This document shows positions 45,676 through 54,269 of a stretch of 64,000 bases of DNA, piece by piece. The notes under the pieces were generated by a model. The model was not told the origin of the DNA. It searched no databases and saw only the letters and a program-made list of their open reading frames with translations. Origin of the DNA: Fodinicurvata halophila (GTDB lineage Bacteria > Pseudomonadota > Alphaproteobacteria > Kiloniellales > DSM-21159); assembly GCF_042651425.1 (NCBI RefSeq), contig NZ_JBHSCW010000007.1:62001-126000 (forward strand), read 5' to 3'. Every line of letters starts with the position of its first letter. Within the stretch, counting starts at the first letter, position 1. The translations under genes and the position numbers were made by a program.

Positions 45676-47262
45676 ATGGCTTCTCTGACCCGCCGTCGCC
45701 TTATGCAGTCCGCCGCCGCCACGGCGCTCCTGGCGTCGCTCGTGACCCCGGGGCATCCGCTTCGGGCCGCGTCCGGACTGGAGTTCGGACCCGAGGAGGA
45801 TTTCAGTTTCGATACGCTGATCGAACGCGCCCGCCAGCGCGCGCAGGACGAGTACGAGCCTCCCTATCGCCCGGCGCCGGATGTGGTTCAGGAGATCGAC
45901 TATGATGCGCACGGAGCGATCCACTTCGACAAGGACATAGCGCTCTACGGCGAGGGGCCAGGCGTCTATCCTGTCAGCCTGTTCCACCTGGGGCGCTTCT
46001 TCCCCAAGCGTGTGCGCATTCATGCCTTGCAGGACGGGAAGGCGCGGGAAATCCTCTACAATCCCGACTACTTCGACATGCCGGAGAACAGCCCCGCCCG
46101 GCAGATGCCGGACGACAGCGGCTTTGCCGGCTTCCGGCTACACGAGGCGCGCCAGCGCGACGACTGGAAGACCCAGGACTGGGTTGCCTTCCTGGGGGCG
46201 TCCTATTTCCGGGCCATCGGCGAACTTGGTCAGTATGGGCTTTCCGCGCGCGGCATAGCCGTGAACACGGCCACTGGCGGGCCGGAAGAATTTCCCGACT
46301 TCACCGAATTCTACATCGCTTCGGCCCCCAACCGGGAGGAAGCCGTGCGGGTCTATGCCCTGCTGGAGGGGCCCAGCCTGACCGGAGCTTTCCGGTTCGA
46401 GATCCGGCGCACAGACGGCGTACTTATGGAGGTCGACAGCCACCTGTTCACCCGACGTGCTATCGAACGCTTCGGGATCGCGCCATTGACCTCCATGTTC
46501 TGGTACGGCGAATACAATCGCCCGAAAATGGTGGACTGGCGTCCGGAGGTACACGACTCCGACGGGCTGGCGCTGTGGACCGGCAACAACGAACGGATAT
46601 GGCGTCCGCTCAACAATCCGCCGCGGACGGTGGTTTCCAGCTTCATGGACCGCGATCCGCGCGGTTTCGGGCTGCTGCAGCGCGACCGCGACCCGGAGAA
46701 CTACCTGGACGGCGTGAACTATCATCGTCGTCCCTCGCTGTGGGTGGAGCCGCTGGACGACTGGGGCGCCGGCAGCGTGCAGCTGGTGGAGCTGACCACT
46801 GATGACGAGATCCACGACAATATCGTTGCCTTCTGGGTTCCGGAAGAGCCAGTGGAAGCCGGCGCCGCCTACCATTTCCGCTATCGCCTGCACTGGCTGG
46901 CCGAAGAGCCCTATCCGAACGAGGAGCTGGCCCAGGTGGCCGCCACCCGCATCGGCCGGGGTGGCGAAGCGGGAACGCAGCGTCCCGAGGGCGTTTGGAA
47001 ATTCGTCGTGGAATTCGAGGGCAAGGTCCTGAGAGGACGCGACGCGGACACGGCGCCCGAGATGGAGGTCTCCGCATCGCGCGGGGATATCTCCAATCGC
47101 TCCACGGAACAGGTGCCCGACAGCAATCGCTGGCGTGCCATTTTCGACCTGGATGCCGGAGGCGAGGAACCGGTGGAGTTGCGGCTCTTCCTGAAGGACA
47201 GTGACAATGGCCCCCTGAGTGAGACCTGGCTCTATCAGTTCCACCTGCCGGAGTCCGCATGA
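45676..47262 (+). CDS. Periplasmic glucan biosynthesis protein (OpgG/OpgD family)
   Basis: This encodes 528 residues with a twin-arginine signal (LTRRRLMQSAAATALLASLV), a Tat feature shared with OpgD. The mature part is the MdoG family fold: FSFDTLIERARQRAQDEYEPP, IHFDKDIALYGEGPGVYPVSLFHLG (given here only as landmarks), SYFRAIGELGQYGLSARG and DGLALWTGNNERIWRPL. These proteins shape periplasmic or cyclic glucans during osmoadaptation. No opgH glucosyltransferase is in the window. The start at 45676 has AAAGG eight bases upstream; the next gene overlaps its stop (ATGA). Confidence 0.92.
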   Translation: MASLTRRRLMQSAAATALLASLVTPGHPLRAASGLEFGPEEDFSFDTLIERARQRAQDEYEPPYRPAPDVVQEIDYDAHGAIHFDKDIALYGEGPGVYPVSLFHLGRFFPKRVRIHALQDGKAREILYNPDYFDMPENSPARQMPDDSGFAGFRLHEARQRDDWKTQDWVAFLGASYFRAIGELGQYGLSARGIAVNTATGGPEEFPDFTEFYIASAPNREEAVRVYALLEGPSLTGAFRFEIRRTDGVLMEVDSHLFTRRAIERFGIAPLTSMFWYGEYNRPKMVDWRPEVHDSDGLALWTGNNERIWRPLNNPPRTVVSSFMDRDPRGFGLLQRDRDPENYLDGVNYHRRPSLWVEPLDDWGAGSVQLVELTTDDEIHDNIVAFWVPEEPVEAGAAYHFRYRLHWLAEEPYPNEELAQVAATRIGRGGEAGTQRPEGVWKFVVEFEGKVLRGRDADTAPEMEVSASRGDISNRSTEQVPDSNRWRAIFDLDAGGEEPVELRLFLKDSDNGPLSETWLYQFHLPESA

Positions 47263-48233
47263 ACAGCAACAGCGGCAGGCAGTTGCGCCTGGCGGTGATC
47301 GGCGCCGGCATCGCAGGGCTCGCCTGTGCCCGCGAGGTGCAGCAGGCCGGCGGTTCGGTCGTGGTCTTCGAGAAGAGCCGCGGCAGTGGCGGCCGCCTGG
47401 CGACACGCTATCGCGGCGACCTGCGTTTCGATCACGGAGCCCAGTATGTCACGGCCCGCAGCCCGGGCTTCCGCGAGGTGATCGAAACCGCACAGGCGGC
47501 ACAGGCGGCGGCCGTCTGGCAACCGCGCGGTATTGAACTGACCGAGACCTGGTATGTAGGCCGGCCGGGCATGACGGACCTGGTTACCCCACTGGCAGAA
47601 GGAGTGAGTCTCCATCTGGAAAGCCAGGTGCAGTCCATCAGGACACGGGACGGTCTCTGGTGTCTCCAGGATACGGAAAACCGGGAACTGGGACGGTTCC
47701 ACCAGGTGGTGGCGGCCATGCCGGCCCGCCAGGCGCGCGAGCTGTTGCTGCCACACAGCAGGCTGTTCGATGCTGCAGCGGACTGCACACTCGCTCCCTG
47801 CATGACGGCCATGGTCGCCTTCGACCAGGCCATCCTCCCGGGACAGGATCTTCTGCGCGAGCGCGAGGCACCGGTGAGCTGGGCTGCGCGCAACAGCTCC
47901 AAGCCGGATCGGCCCGAGGCCCCCGACAGCTGGGTTCTCCAGGCTCACCCGCAGTGGAGCGCCGGTTTCCTGGAAGCAAGCCCCGAAGCGCGCGGGGAGG
48001 CCCTGCTGACAGAATGGCAGAACCAACTGGGCCGGTCCTCCCTGCCCCGGCCGTGCCATCTGGAAAGTCACAGCTGGCTCTATGCGCGAGTGGACACGCC
48101 CCTGGCCGCGCCCTTCCTTTTGGACGCCGACAAGGGGCTGGCCGCCTGCGGCGACTGGTGCCTGGGGGCCCGCGTCGAGGCGGCCTGGGACAGCGGCCGT
48201 CAATTGGGGCACATGCTGGCCGCCTTCGCCTGA
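47259..48233 (+). CDS. FAD-dependent oxidoreductase, renalase/COG3380-like
   Basis: This is a 324-residue flavoprotein. The N-terminal dinucleotide fold AVIGAGIAGLACAREVQ, followed by FEKSRGSGGRLATRY and FDHGAQYVTAR, is characteristic of the predicted NAD/FAD oxidoreductases related to renalase. The C-terminal AACGDWCLGARVEAAWDSG closes the FAD site. Renalase-type enzymes oxidise aberrant dihydro-NAD(P) isomers; that activity is possible but unproven here. It is coupled to the glucan gene by a four-base overlap. Confidence 0.9.
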   Translation: MNSNSGRQLRLAVIGAGIAGLACAREVQQAGGSVVVFEKSRGSGGRLATRYRGDLRFDHGAQYVTARSPGFREVIETAQAAQAAAVWQPRGIELTETWYVGRPGMTDLVTPLAEGVSLHLESQVQSIRTRDGLWCLQDTENRELGRFHQVVAAMPARQARELLLPHSRLFDAAADCTLAPCMTAMVAFDQAILPGQDLLREREAPVSWAARNSSKPDRPEAPDSWVLQAHPQWSAGFLEASPEARGEALLTEWQNQLGRSSLPRPCHLESHSWLYARVDTPLAAPFLLDADKGLAACGDWCLGARVEAAWDSGRQLGHMLAAFA

Positions 48234-48374
48234 CAGTCGACGCCTGGGGCGCGGAGTTCCTCTCACAGGCCGCTCACGCTCATGTGAAGCGACTTGATTT
48301 CCCTTCATCTCGACCAGGACCTAGCTTGCCGAGTAGCGCAAATCCTTGCGCCACAGGAACAAGGGAGAATTCAG

Positions 48375-48695
48375 ATGAGCATGAGCAAATCCGTAACCGC
48401 TCTTTCCGCTGCTGCCGCACTCGCCGGTGTCATGGCCCTGGGTGGCCAGGCCGGGGTGGCGCCGGCCCAGGCCCAGAGCGATGACCAGGTGAAATGCTAT
48501 GGCATCGCCAAGGCTGGGGAGAACGACTGCGCCAATGCGGCAGGAACGCATTCCTGCGCCGGCCAGTCCACCGAGGACTATTCCGGCCTGGATTGGAAGG
48601 CTGCCGAAAGCGAGGAAGCCTGCGAGGAAATGGGCGGACAACTCGAGGCATTCGAAGGCAGTAACGAAGAGAACGTCAAGATGGAAGAGTCCTGA
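48375..48695 (+). CDS. bufA: Bufferin-type RiPP metallophore precursor BufA (DUF2282)
   Basis: This is a 106-residue exported precursor. A signal peptide (to about residue 34) precedes a core with four cysteines: Cys41 (KCYGIAKAGEND), Cys52, Cys61 (THSCAGQS) and Cys83. This matches DUF2282 bufferins, whose central cysteines are converted to thiooxazoles by the DUF692 enzyme to bind copper. After Cys83 the tail is unusually long and acidic (ten of the last 23 residues are Glu). The ATG follows AGGGAG. The modifying genes follow directly, which confirms the assignment. Confidence 0.92.
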   Translation: MSMSKSVTALSAAAALAGVMALGGQAGVAPAQAQSDDQVKCYGIAKAGENDCANAAGTHSCAGQSTEDYSGLDWKAAESEEACEEMGGQLEAFEGSNEENVKMEES

Positions 48696-48719
48696 CGCCA
48701 GAGGGTCGGGAGATCTGGC

Positions 48720-49604
48720 ATGACAGTCCTATCAGCCGCTCCCGCCCCGGCCGACCGCTGGCCCCTTCCCGCTGCGGCGGGAGTGGGCCTGCGGCACGGC
48801 CATGTGCCGGACTTCCTGGCGGAAAGTCAGCCGGTCTCCTGGCTGGAGGTGCATTCCGAAAACTACCTCGTGCCGGGTGGGCCGCGGCTGGCCCAACTCG
48901 AGGCCATTGCCGCTGACTATCCGCTGAGCTTCCACGGCGTCGGCCTGTCGCTGGGCTCGGCCGAGGGGCTGGATGAATCGCACTTGGCCCGTCTGCGCCG
49001 GAGTTATGATCGCTTCGCCCCGGTCCAGGTTTCCGAGCACATCGCCTGGAGCGTCGTGGATGGGGTCTACCTGAACGACCTGCTGCCCCTGCCCTACAGC
49101 GAGGAAGCGCTGGAGGTGGTCTGCCGGAACGTGGATCGTGCCCAGGAAGCCTTTGGACGTCGGATCCTCGTGGAGAATCCCTCAACCTACCTGGCCCTTG
49201 CCGAGAGCGTCATTCCGGAAAATGCTTTCCTGGCCGAGGTGGTGCGCCGCACGGATTGCGGCCTGCTGCTGGACGTGAACAATCTCTATGTCTCGGCCGT
49301 CAATCACGAACGGGATCTATCCAACTGTTTCGAAGGCCTGCCGCTGGACGCCGTCGGCGAGGTTCACCTGGCCGGCCACGCGCGACGGACGGACGCCCAC
49401 GGAACCCTGCTGGTCGACGATCACGGAAGCCAGGTTTGCCCAGAGGTCTGGGAGCTGTACGAGAGACTCCTCGAGCTCTCCGGGCCCCGGCCGACGCTGA
49501 TCGAATGGGATACGGCGCTGCCGCCGCTGCCCGTCCTGCTGGATGAGGCCAAAGGTGCCGACCGACGGCTCGCCGCGAAAGGAGCGGCCAGCCATGCTGC
49601 ATGA
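48720..49604 (+). CDS. bufB: MNIO-family (DUF692) peptide-modifying enzyme BufB
   Basis: This is a 294-residue TIM-barrel enzyme of the multinuclear non-haem iron oxidase family. Metal-binding residues are visible in SFHGVGLSLGS, VSEHIAWS, LVENPSTY, LLLDVNNLYVSAVNH, VHLAGHARR and LIEWDTALP. In bufferin pathways it oxidises precursor cysteines to 5-thiooxazoles. It starts 24 bases after bufA and overlaps bufC by 11 bases. Confidence 0.94.
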   Translation: MTVLSAAPAPADRWPLPAAAGVGLRHGHVPDFLAESQPVSWLEVHSENYLVPGGPRLAQLEAIAADYPLSFHGVGLSLGSAEGLDESHLARLRRSYDRFAPVQVSEHIAWSVVDGVYLNDLLPLPYSEEALEVVCRNVDRAQEAFGRRILVENPSTYLALAESVIPENAFLAEVVRRTDCGLLLDVNNLYVSAVNHERDLSNCFEGLPLDAVGEVHLAGHARRTDAHGTLLVDDHGSQVCPEVWELYERLLELSGPRPTLIEWDTALPPLPVLLDEAKGADRRLAAKGAASHAA

Positions 49605-50334
49605 CTTGCAAAGACAGATGGCGCAGGCCGTGCTGCAAGGCACCTGCGAACGGCCCCTGGAGGTCGCGGGCGTCGATCCGGCCGCGCGCCTGTCGGTCCA
49701 TCGCGTGACGGTGCAGGACTCGCTGCGTCAGACCCTGGCCGCCGCCTATCCCTGCCTGGAGAGCGTGCTGGGTGAGCGGAACTTCGGTGTGCTCGCCCGG
49801 GCCTTTATCCAGGCTCATCCGCCCCGCCAGGCCGTGTTGGCCGCCTATGGCGCGGAACTGGCGGCCTATCTCGAGAGCTATCGACATACAGCCGACAAAC
49901 CCGCGCTGGCCGATCTGGCGCGACTGGAATGGGCCTGCCTGCAGACGGCCTTCGCGACGGATGCGGAGGTCCTCGACCTGCCGGCCCTGCAGGCCCTGGC
50001 ACCCGAGGATCTTCTGCAGTCAGGCCTGCCGCTGCATCCGGCGACACGGCTGCTGCGCCTGGGCCACGACGTGGATCGCTACAAGTCCGGGGACGTGTCC
50101 TGGACCGGAGTTGCAGCCGGGGAGCGCCATCTGGCCGTCCTGCGCAAGGACAGCGAGGTGGCGGTCTGTACGCTGAACCAAGGCGAAGCCGCCCTGTTCT
50201 CGGCTCTGGCCGACGGGCTGGACCTGGAGACAGCGACACAGGCGGCCCACACACGACAGCCGGAGTTCGACCTGCAGTCCTTCCTCGTGAAATTCCTGCC
50301 GCTGGGTGCCTTCACCTTCCCGGCCGGCTCATGA
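49594..50334 (+). CDS. bufC: BufC, DUF2063 partner of the DUF692 enzyme
   Basis: This encodes 246 residues. The N-terminal DUF2063 domain shows LQRQMAQAVL, RLSVHRVTVQDSL and the AYPCLESVLGERNF segment. The C-terminal half is a winged-helix-like domain that in RiPP pathways helps recruit the precursor to BufB. The ATG at 49594 follows AAAGGAG by nine bases and overlaps the bufB end; the longer upstream frame is spurious. Confidence 0.92.
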   Translation: MLHDLQRQMAQAVLQGTCERPLEVAGVDPAARLSVHRVTVQDSLRQTLAAAYPCLESVLGERNFGVLARAFIQAHPPRQAVLAAYGAELAAYLESYRHTADKPALADLARLEWACLQTAFATDAEVLDLPALQALAPEDLLQSGLPLHPATRLLRLGHDVDRYKSGDVSWTGVAAGERHLAVLRKDSEVAVCTLNQGEAALFSALADGLDLETATQAAHTRQPEFDLQSFLVKFLPLGAFTFPAGS

Positions 50335-50359
50335 ACGAAAGCAAAAGGAGAAGGGAATC

Positions 50360-50881
50360 ATGGACAGTTCACTGGAGCGCGGAACGATGCCGGGCAGTGC
50401 CCTCCTGAACAGATGGGCGCCGCTCTGGCACAGGGTGACGGGGCAGCTGGAGTTCCTGGGCATGCCGCTATTGCTGCTCGGGGCGCGCATCTGGATCGGC
50501 CTGATCTTCTTCAATGCCGGCTGGGCGCGCATCACCAACTGGGGCAGCCAGAGCTTCCTGTTCGACCAGATCCATCCCGTCCCCGGCCTGCCGCCCGCGC
50601 TGGCCGCGCCTCTGACGACCGCCGGCGAGTTGGGCCTGTCGGTGCTGTTCATGGCAGGCCTTGCGGGACGGATATCGGCTGTAGGGTTGCTGATCATGAC
50701 CTGTGTGATCCAGTTCGTCGTCGGCCAGACGCCGCAGGGGCTGGAGAACAACATCGCCAACCCGGTCCATTACTTCTGGATGTTCCTGCTGCTGCTGGTC
50801 GTGGTGCGGGGGCCGGGACCGCTGTCCCTGGACGGTGTATTGTCGCGTCTTGTCTTCCGCTCCGGAGATCAGACCAGATAG
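50360..50881 (+). CDS. DoxX-family membrane protein of the bufferin operon
   Basis: This is a 173-residue protein with four predicted helices. The motif LLLGARIWIGLIFFNAGWARI, split over the first helix, and the TAGELGLSVLFMAGLAGR segment are typical DoxX features. DoxX proteins commonly close DUF2282/DUF692/DUF2063 operons (BufD-like position), possibly handling redox or export. The ATG at 50360 has AAGGAGAAGGG upstream and lies 25 bases after bufC. It overlaps the convergent PAS gene by 13 bases. Confidence 0.9.
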   Translation: MDSSLERGTMPGSALLNRWAPLWHRVTGQLEFLGMPLLLLGARIWIGLIFFNAGWARITNWGSQSFLFDQIHPVPGLPPALAAPLTTAGELGLSVLFMAGLAGRISAVGLLIMTCVIQFVVGQTPQGLENNIANPVHYFWMFLLLLVVVRGPGPLSLDGVLSRLVFRSGDQTR

Positions 50882-51369
50882 GCGGCGATCAGAAGATGCT
50901 TGACCTCGAGACCTGGCCGGGGACCTGAAGGGCCGAGGGGCAGGATAAGCTTGGCCAGCTGGCAGCGGGTCTCTCTTGTTGTGCAAGGCTGACAGACCAT
51001 CTCCGGCTGCGCCTTGCGGCAGGCGGACCGGTAGCCGGCCTCGCTGCGCCGGCGCAGGTTATCCGGCAGGTCGCCGCTGGCCTTCCCGGTCAGGTCGCGG
51101 CCGAACCAGCCGGCCAATGCCGTACCGTAGACGCGATAACGGAAGTCGTAATCTTCCTCTACACGCTGCACGTCGGCCAGGATCAGGTGCCCCAGCCAGG
51201 GCTCCAGCTCCAGCACGTCGATGTCCGCCCAGGCGGGCAAGGGATGTCCGGCCCGTTTGTCCTGCCAGAGCTCGTGAAGCCGCCGGAGCGCGTCGTGCGG
51301 GAAGGTAGTCCGGGGCGGCACAAATCCGGAGGCTGTGCCCCTATCGGCCATGGATTGAAGCATGTTCAA
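50869..51369 (-). CDS. PAS-domain protein (PAS_5/DUF1457 type)
   Basis: This is a 166-residue cytosolic protein. The pattern LHELWQDKRAGHPLPAWADIDVLEL, followed by HLILADVQRVEEDYDFRYRVYGTAL and GRDLTGK, is the alphaproteobacterial PAS_5 (DUF1457) family, so far without assigned function. No output domain is attached. Two close cysteines (MVCQPCTT) lie near the C-terminus. It is convergent and overlapping with the DoxX gene and divergent from msrA. Confidence 0.85.
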   Translation of the reverse strand: MNMLQSMADRGTASGFVPPRTTFPHDALRRLHELWQDKRAGHPLPAWADIDVLELEPWLGHLILADVQRVEEDYDFRYRVYGTALAGWFGRDLTGKASGDLPDNLRRRSEAGYRSACRKAQPEMVCQPCTTRETRCQLAKLILPLGPSGPRPGLEVKHLLIAAYLV

Positions 51370-51510
51370 ATGCGCCTCCTGCGGCTATCCAAGAGGATCG
51401 GGATTCGGGGGATCTTTCTTCCGAAACGCCGGAAGCCGATGAAATCCCCGTAGCCAGAGCCTATATTCCAGGGACTTCCCAATGGATGGCTGTGAGATGA
51501 AGGTTTCTCC

Positions 51511-52170
51511 ATGTTTTTCATGAAACGCACCGCAGAAATGCCTACGCCCGGCAGTGAGCTGCCTGGCCGCGACGCGCCGCTTTTCGAGCCCGGCAATCAC
51601 TTCGTGAATGGCCGGCCCCTGGCGCCGCCCTATCCGGAGGGACTGGAAACGGCCGTCTTCGGCATGGGCTGCTTCTGGGGCGTCGAGCGCCTGTTCTGGC
51701 AGATTCCCGGCGTCTACGTGACTGCCGTCGGCTATGCCGGCGGTGCCACGCCCAATCCCACCTACGAGGAGGTCTGCTCCGGCGGCACCGGCCATACCGA
51801 GGCGGTCCGCGTGGTATACGACCCCAATCAGGTCAGCTACCGCGACCTCCTGAAGGTCTTCTGGGAAGAGCATGACCCCACGCAGGGCCTGCGCCAGGGC
51901 AACGACGTGGGCAGCCAGTACCGTAGCGCGATCTACGTCACCAGCGAGGAGCAGCGCCAAGAGGCCGAAGCCTCGGCCAAGGTCTATCAGGAGGCGCTCA
52001 GCGCCCGCGGCTTCGGGCCCATCACCACGGAAATCCGCGAAGCCGGGCCGTTCTACTTCGCCGAGGACTATCACCAACAGTACCTGGCGAAGAATCCCAA
52101 CGGCTACTGCGGCGTGGACGGCACCGGTGTCAGCTGTCCGCTGCCCACGGGGGTCGCAGCCGAGAGTTGA
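51511..52170 (+). CDS. msrA: Peptide-methionine (S)-S-oxide reductase MsrA
   Basis: This is a 219-residue repair enzyme that reduces Met-S-sulfoxide. The catalytic Cys54 lies in FGMGCFWGVERLFW, with GYAGGATPNPTYEEVCSGGTGHTE following. Probable resolving cysteines are Cys200 and Cys209 in the tail, the two-resolver layout of the E. coli enzyme. No msrB is adjacent. Oxidation repair is thematically close to the copper-buffering operon upstream, but co-regulation is not shown. Confidence 0.97.
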   Translation: MFFMKRTAEMPTPGSELPGRDAPLFEPGNHFVNGRPLAPPYPEGLETAVFGMGCFWGVERLFWQIPGVYVTAVGYAGGATPNPTYEEVCSGGTGHTEAVRVVYDPNQVSYRDLLKVFWEEHDPTQGLRQGNDVGSQYRSAIYVTSEEQRQEAEASAKVYQEALSARGFGPITTEIREAGPFYFAEDYHQQYLAKNPNGYCGVDGTGVSCPLPTGVAAES

Positions 52171-52176
52171 GAGGCG

Positions 52177-54267
52177 TTAGCGTCCCTCGCGGTACCAGGC
52201 GGCGACGAGCCCGCCCAGGATCAGCAGCAGGAGCAGCAAGCCGGGCAGCAGCGGCGTGCGCTCGACGCCGGTGACGCGGTAGCTGTCGCGCTCCACCACG
52301 CCGGCCCAGCCGGAGCCGTGCCGGTCGCGCCCCATGGCGACTTTGCGCAAGCTCGGCACCTCTGCTTCGTGCAGGGCCGTCAGTCCACCGCCGCTGTCTT
52401 CGCGCAGCGGGGTCAGGAGCTCTGCCGTGGCGCGCGGATCCTCGAATTCCTTCGCGTTGATCGCGCCCAGCGCCGCCAGCGCCCGCAGGTCGCCCTGCTC
52501 GATCCGGTAGAGCCCTTGTTGCTCGATGGCGATTTCGGCCTCGAAGCGTCCGGGATCGGTGGCCTCCAGGGGGACCGAGCGTGTGCTGCCGTCCGGGAAG
52601 GTAACTTCTACGGGCCCGGTTTCCTCGGCGAGCGAGCGGCGCGTGATCTGCAGGCGATCCTCACGCGTTTGGGCCAGCAGATCCTCTTCCTCCAGATCGG
52701 GCTCCTTCATCAGCCAGTGGGCGATGCGGCGCACCAGTTCGCGTTGCGGGCCCCCACCGTCGTAGCCGCGGCCCCAGAGCCAGATCTGGTCGCTGGCCAG
52801 CTGCGCGACACGCCCTTCGCCCTGGCGCGAGAGCAGCAGCAGGGGACTGTCGCGCGTTCCTGACATCAGGACATCTGCCCCGTTCGGCTCGGTTTCGATC
52901 AATCGGAACCATTCGCCCCATCTCGGCTGATCCGAATCGTCCCGAGGAGCCTGTTGCGACAAGCGACCGGTCACGGGATGGCGTTCGCCGGTTTCGGTCA
53001 GCTGCGGATGGTAGGGCTCCTCGAACACCTCGCCGGTGGGCGCGGCGGGCAGGACCCGGCGCAGGCCCGTGCGCCAGAGCGAAAGGGGCGAGGCGTAGTC
53101 CGGCCCGGAGACATCCAGCAGAGCCCCGCCGTTTTCCACATAGTCGGTTATGTTGTTGTAGTAGGCCGTGGGCAGTACGCCGCGGCGTTGGTAGCGGTCG
53201 AAGACGATAAGGTCGAACTCCGGCAGCTTGACCTCGAAGAGCTCGCGCGTGGGAAAGGCGATGAGGGAGAGCTCGTCGATGGGGGTTCCGTCCTGTTTTT
53301 CCGGCGGCCTCAGGATGGTGAAGTGCACCAGGTCGACGGAGGGATCGGACTTCAGAATATTGCGCCAGGCCCGGCCGCCGGGATGCGGCTCGCCGGAGAC
53401 CAGCAGCACACGCAGCCGATCGCGCACGCCGTTGACGGTGGTGGCCACGCGATTGTTGAGCTCGGTCAGCTCCTCCTCCGCCGCGGCGACCTCCAGCTCG
53501 AGCACCGAGGCGCCCCGGCGCTCCAGCGTGAAGGGAACCTCGTGCGTCTCCCCCACAGGCACCTCCATTCGTTCCACCGTCTCGCCATTCAGGGAGAGTG
53601 TGACCTCGGCGCGCCCGTTGCCCTGGACGCCGCCCAGGTCATCCACGCGGAAGCGCAGGCGCTCCGCCTGATCCACCAGGGCAAAGCTCGGGATCTCCTC
53701 GACGGTGATGCGGCGATCGCGCTCCTCGTCTTTGCCGGTCATGATGTGATGGACCGGGGCGTCGATGCCCAGGTTCTCCAGGCGCTCGGGCGCATCGTGG
53801 ACGCGGCCGTCGCTGATCAGGAAGACGGCGGAGACACGCTCGCGCCCGATATCCGACAGGCTGGTGGAAATATCCCCGAACAGCCGTGTGCCCGAAGCAC
53901 TGCCAGCACCCCCCTGTCCCCGGCTTTCGAGACGCCGGACCTGGGTGTTCTCCAGTCGCTCCAGGTGGTCGTCCAGTTGTGCCAGCGCCTGATCCGTCTG
54001 GGCGGAGCGGGGGTCGATGCGCGTCTGGCTGGGACTGCGGTCAGTGACCACCAGGGCAACATCCTCGCGCGTCTCGCGCTGTTCCCGGACCGCCGCGGGG
54101 TTGGCGAGCGCCAGCAGAAGCGTGGCCAGGACCAGGGCGCGCAGGGCCAGTCCAGAGGCGCGCGCCAGAAGGCCGAAAGCCAGCAGGACCAGGGAGAGCA
54201 CGGCCGCACCGGCCAGCAGCCAGAGCGGAACAAGGGGGCTGAACGTCAGCGAGAGCGATCCCAGCAT
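52177..54267 (-). CDS. Membrane protein with GATase-like domain, MoxR-operon partner
   Basis: This is a 696-residue protein. Two N-terminal helices and one C-terminal helix (LLPGLLLLLLILGGLVAAWY) bracket a large periplasmic part. That part contains a von Willebrand-like stretch (about 65-190, VFLISDGRVHDAP) and a glutamine-amidotransferase-like domain (about 290-560, LRVLLVSGEPHPGGRAW). No amidotransferase Cys/His triad is evident, so that domain is probably structural. It is last in the four-gene operon, two bases after the DUF4159 gene. Confidence 0.85.
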   Translation of the reverse strand: MLGSLSLTFSPLVPLWLLAGAAVLSLVLLAFGLLARASGLALRALVLATLLLALANPAAVREQRETREDVALVVTDRSPSQTRIDPRSAQTDQALAQLDDHLERLENTQVRRLESRGQGGAGSASGTRLFGDISTSLSDIGRERVSAVFLISDGRVHDAPERLENLGIDAPVHHIMTGKDEERDRRITVEEIPSFALVDQAERLRFRVDDLGGVQGNGRAEVTLSLNGETVERMEVPVGETHEVPFTLERRGASVLELEVAAAEEELTELNNRVATTVNGVRDRLRVLLVSGEPHPGGRAWRNILKSDPSVDLVHFTILRPPEKQDGTPIDELSLIAFPTRELFEVKLPEFDLIVFDRYQRRGVLPTAYYNNITDYVENGGALLDVSGPDYASPLSLWRTGLRRVLPAAPTGEVFEEPYHPQLTETGERHPVTGRLSQQAPRDDSDQPRWGEWFRLIETEPNGADVLMSGTRDSPLLLLSRQGEGRVAQLASDQIWLWGRGYDGGGPQRELVRRIAHWLMKEPDLEEEDLLAQTREDRLQITRRSLAEETGPVEVTFPDGSTRSVPLEATDPGRFEAEIAIEQQGLYRIEQGDLRALAALGAINAKEFEDPRATAELLTPLREDSGGGLTALHEAEVPSLRKVAMGRDRHGSGWAGVVERDSYRVTGVERTPLLPGLLLLLLILGGLVAAWYREGR

Positions 54268-54269
54268 GG

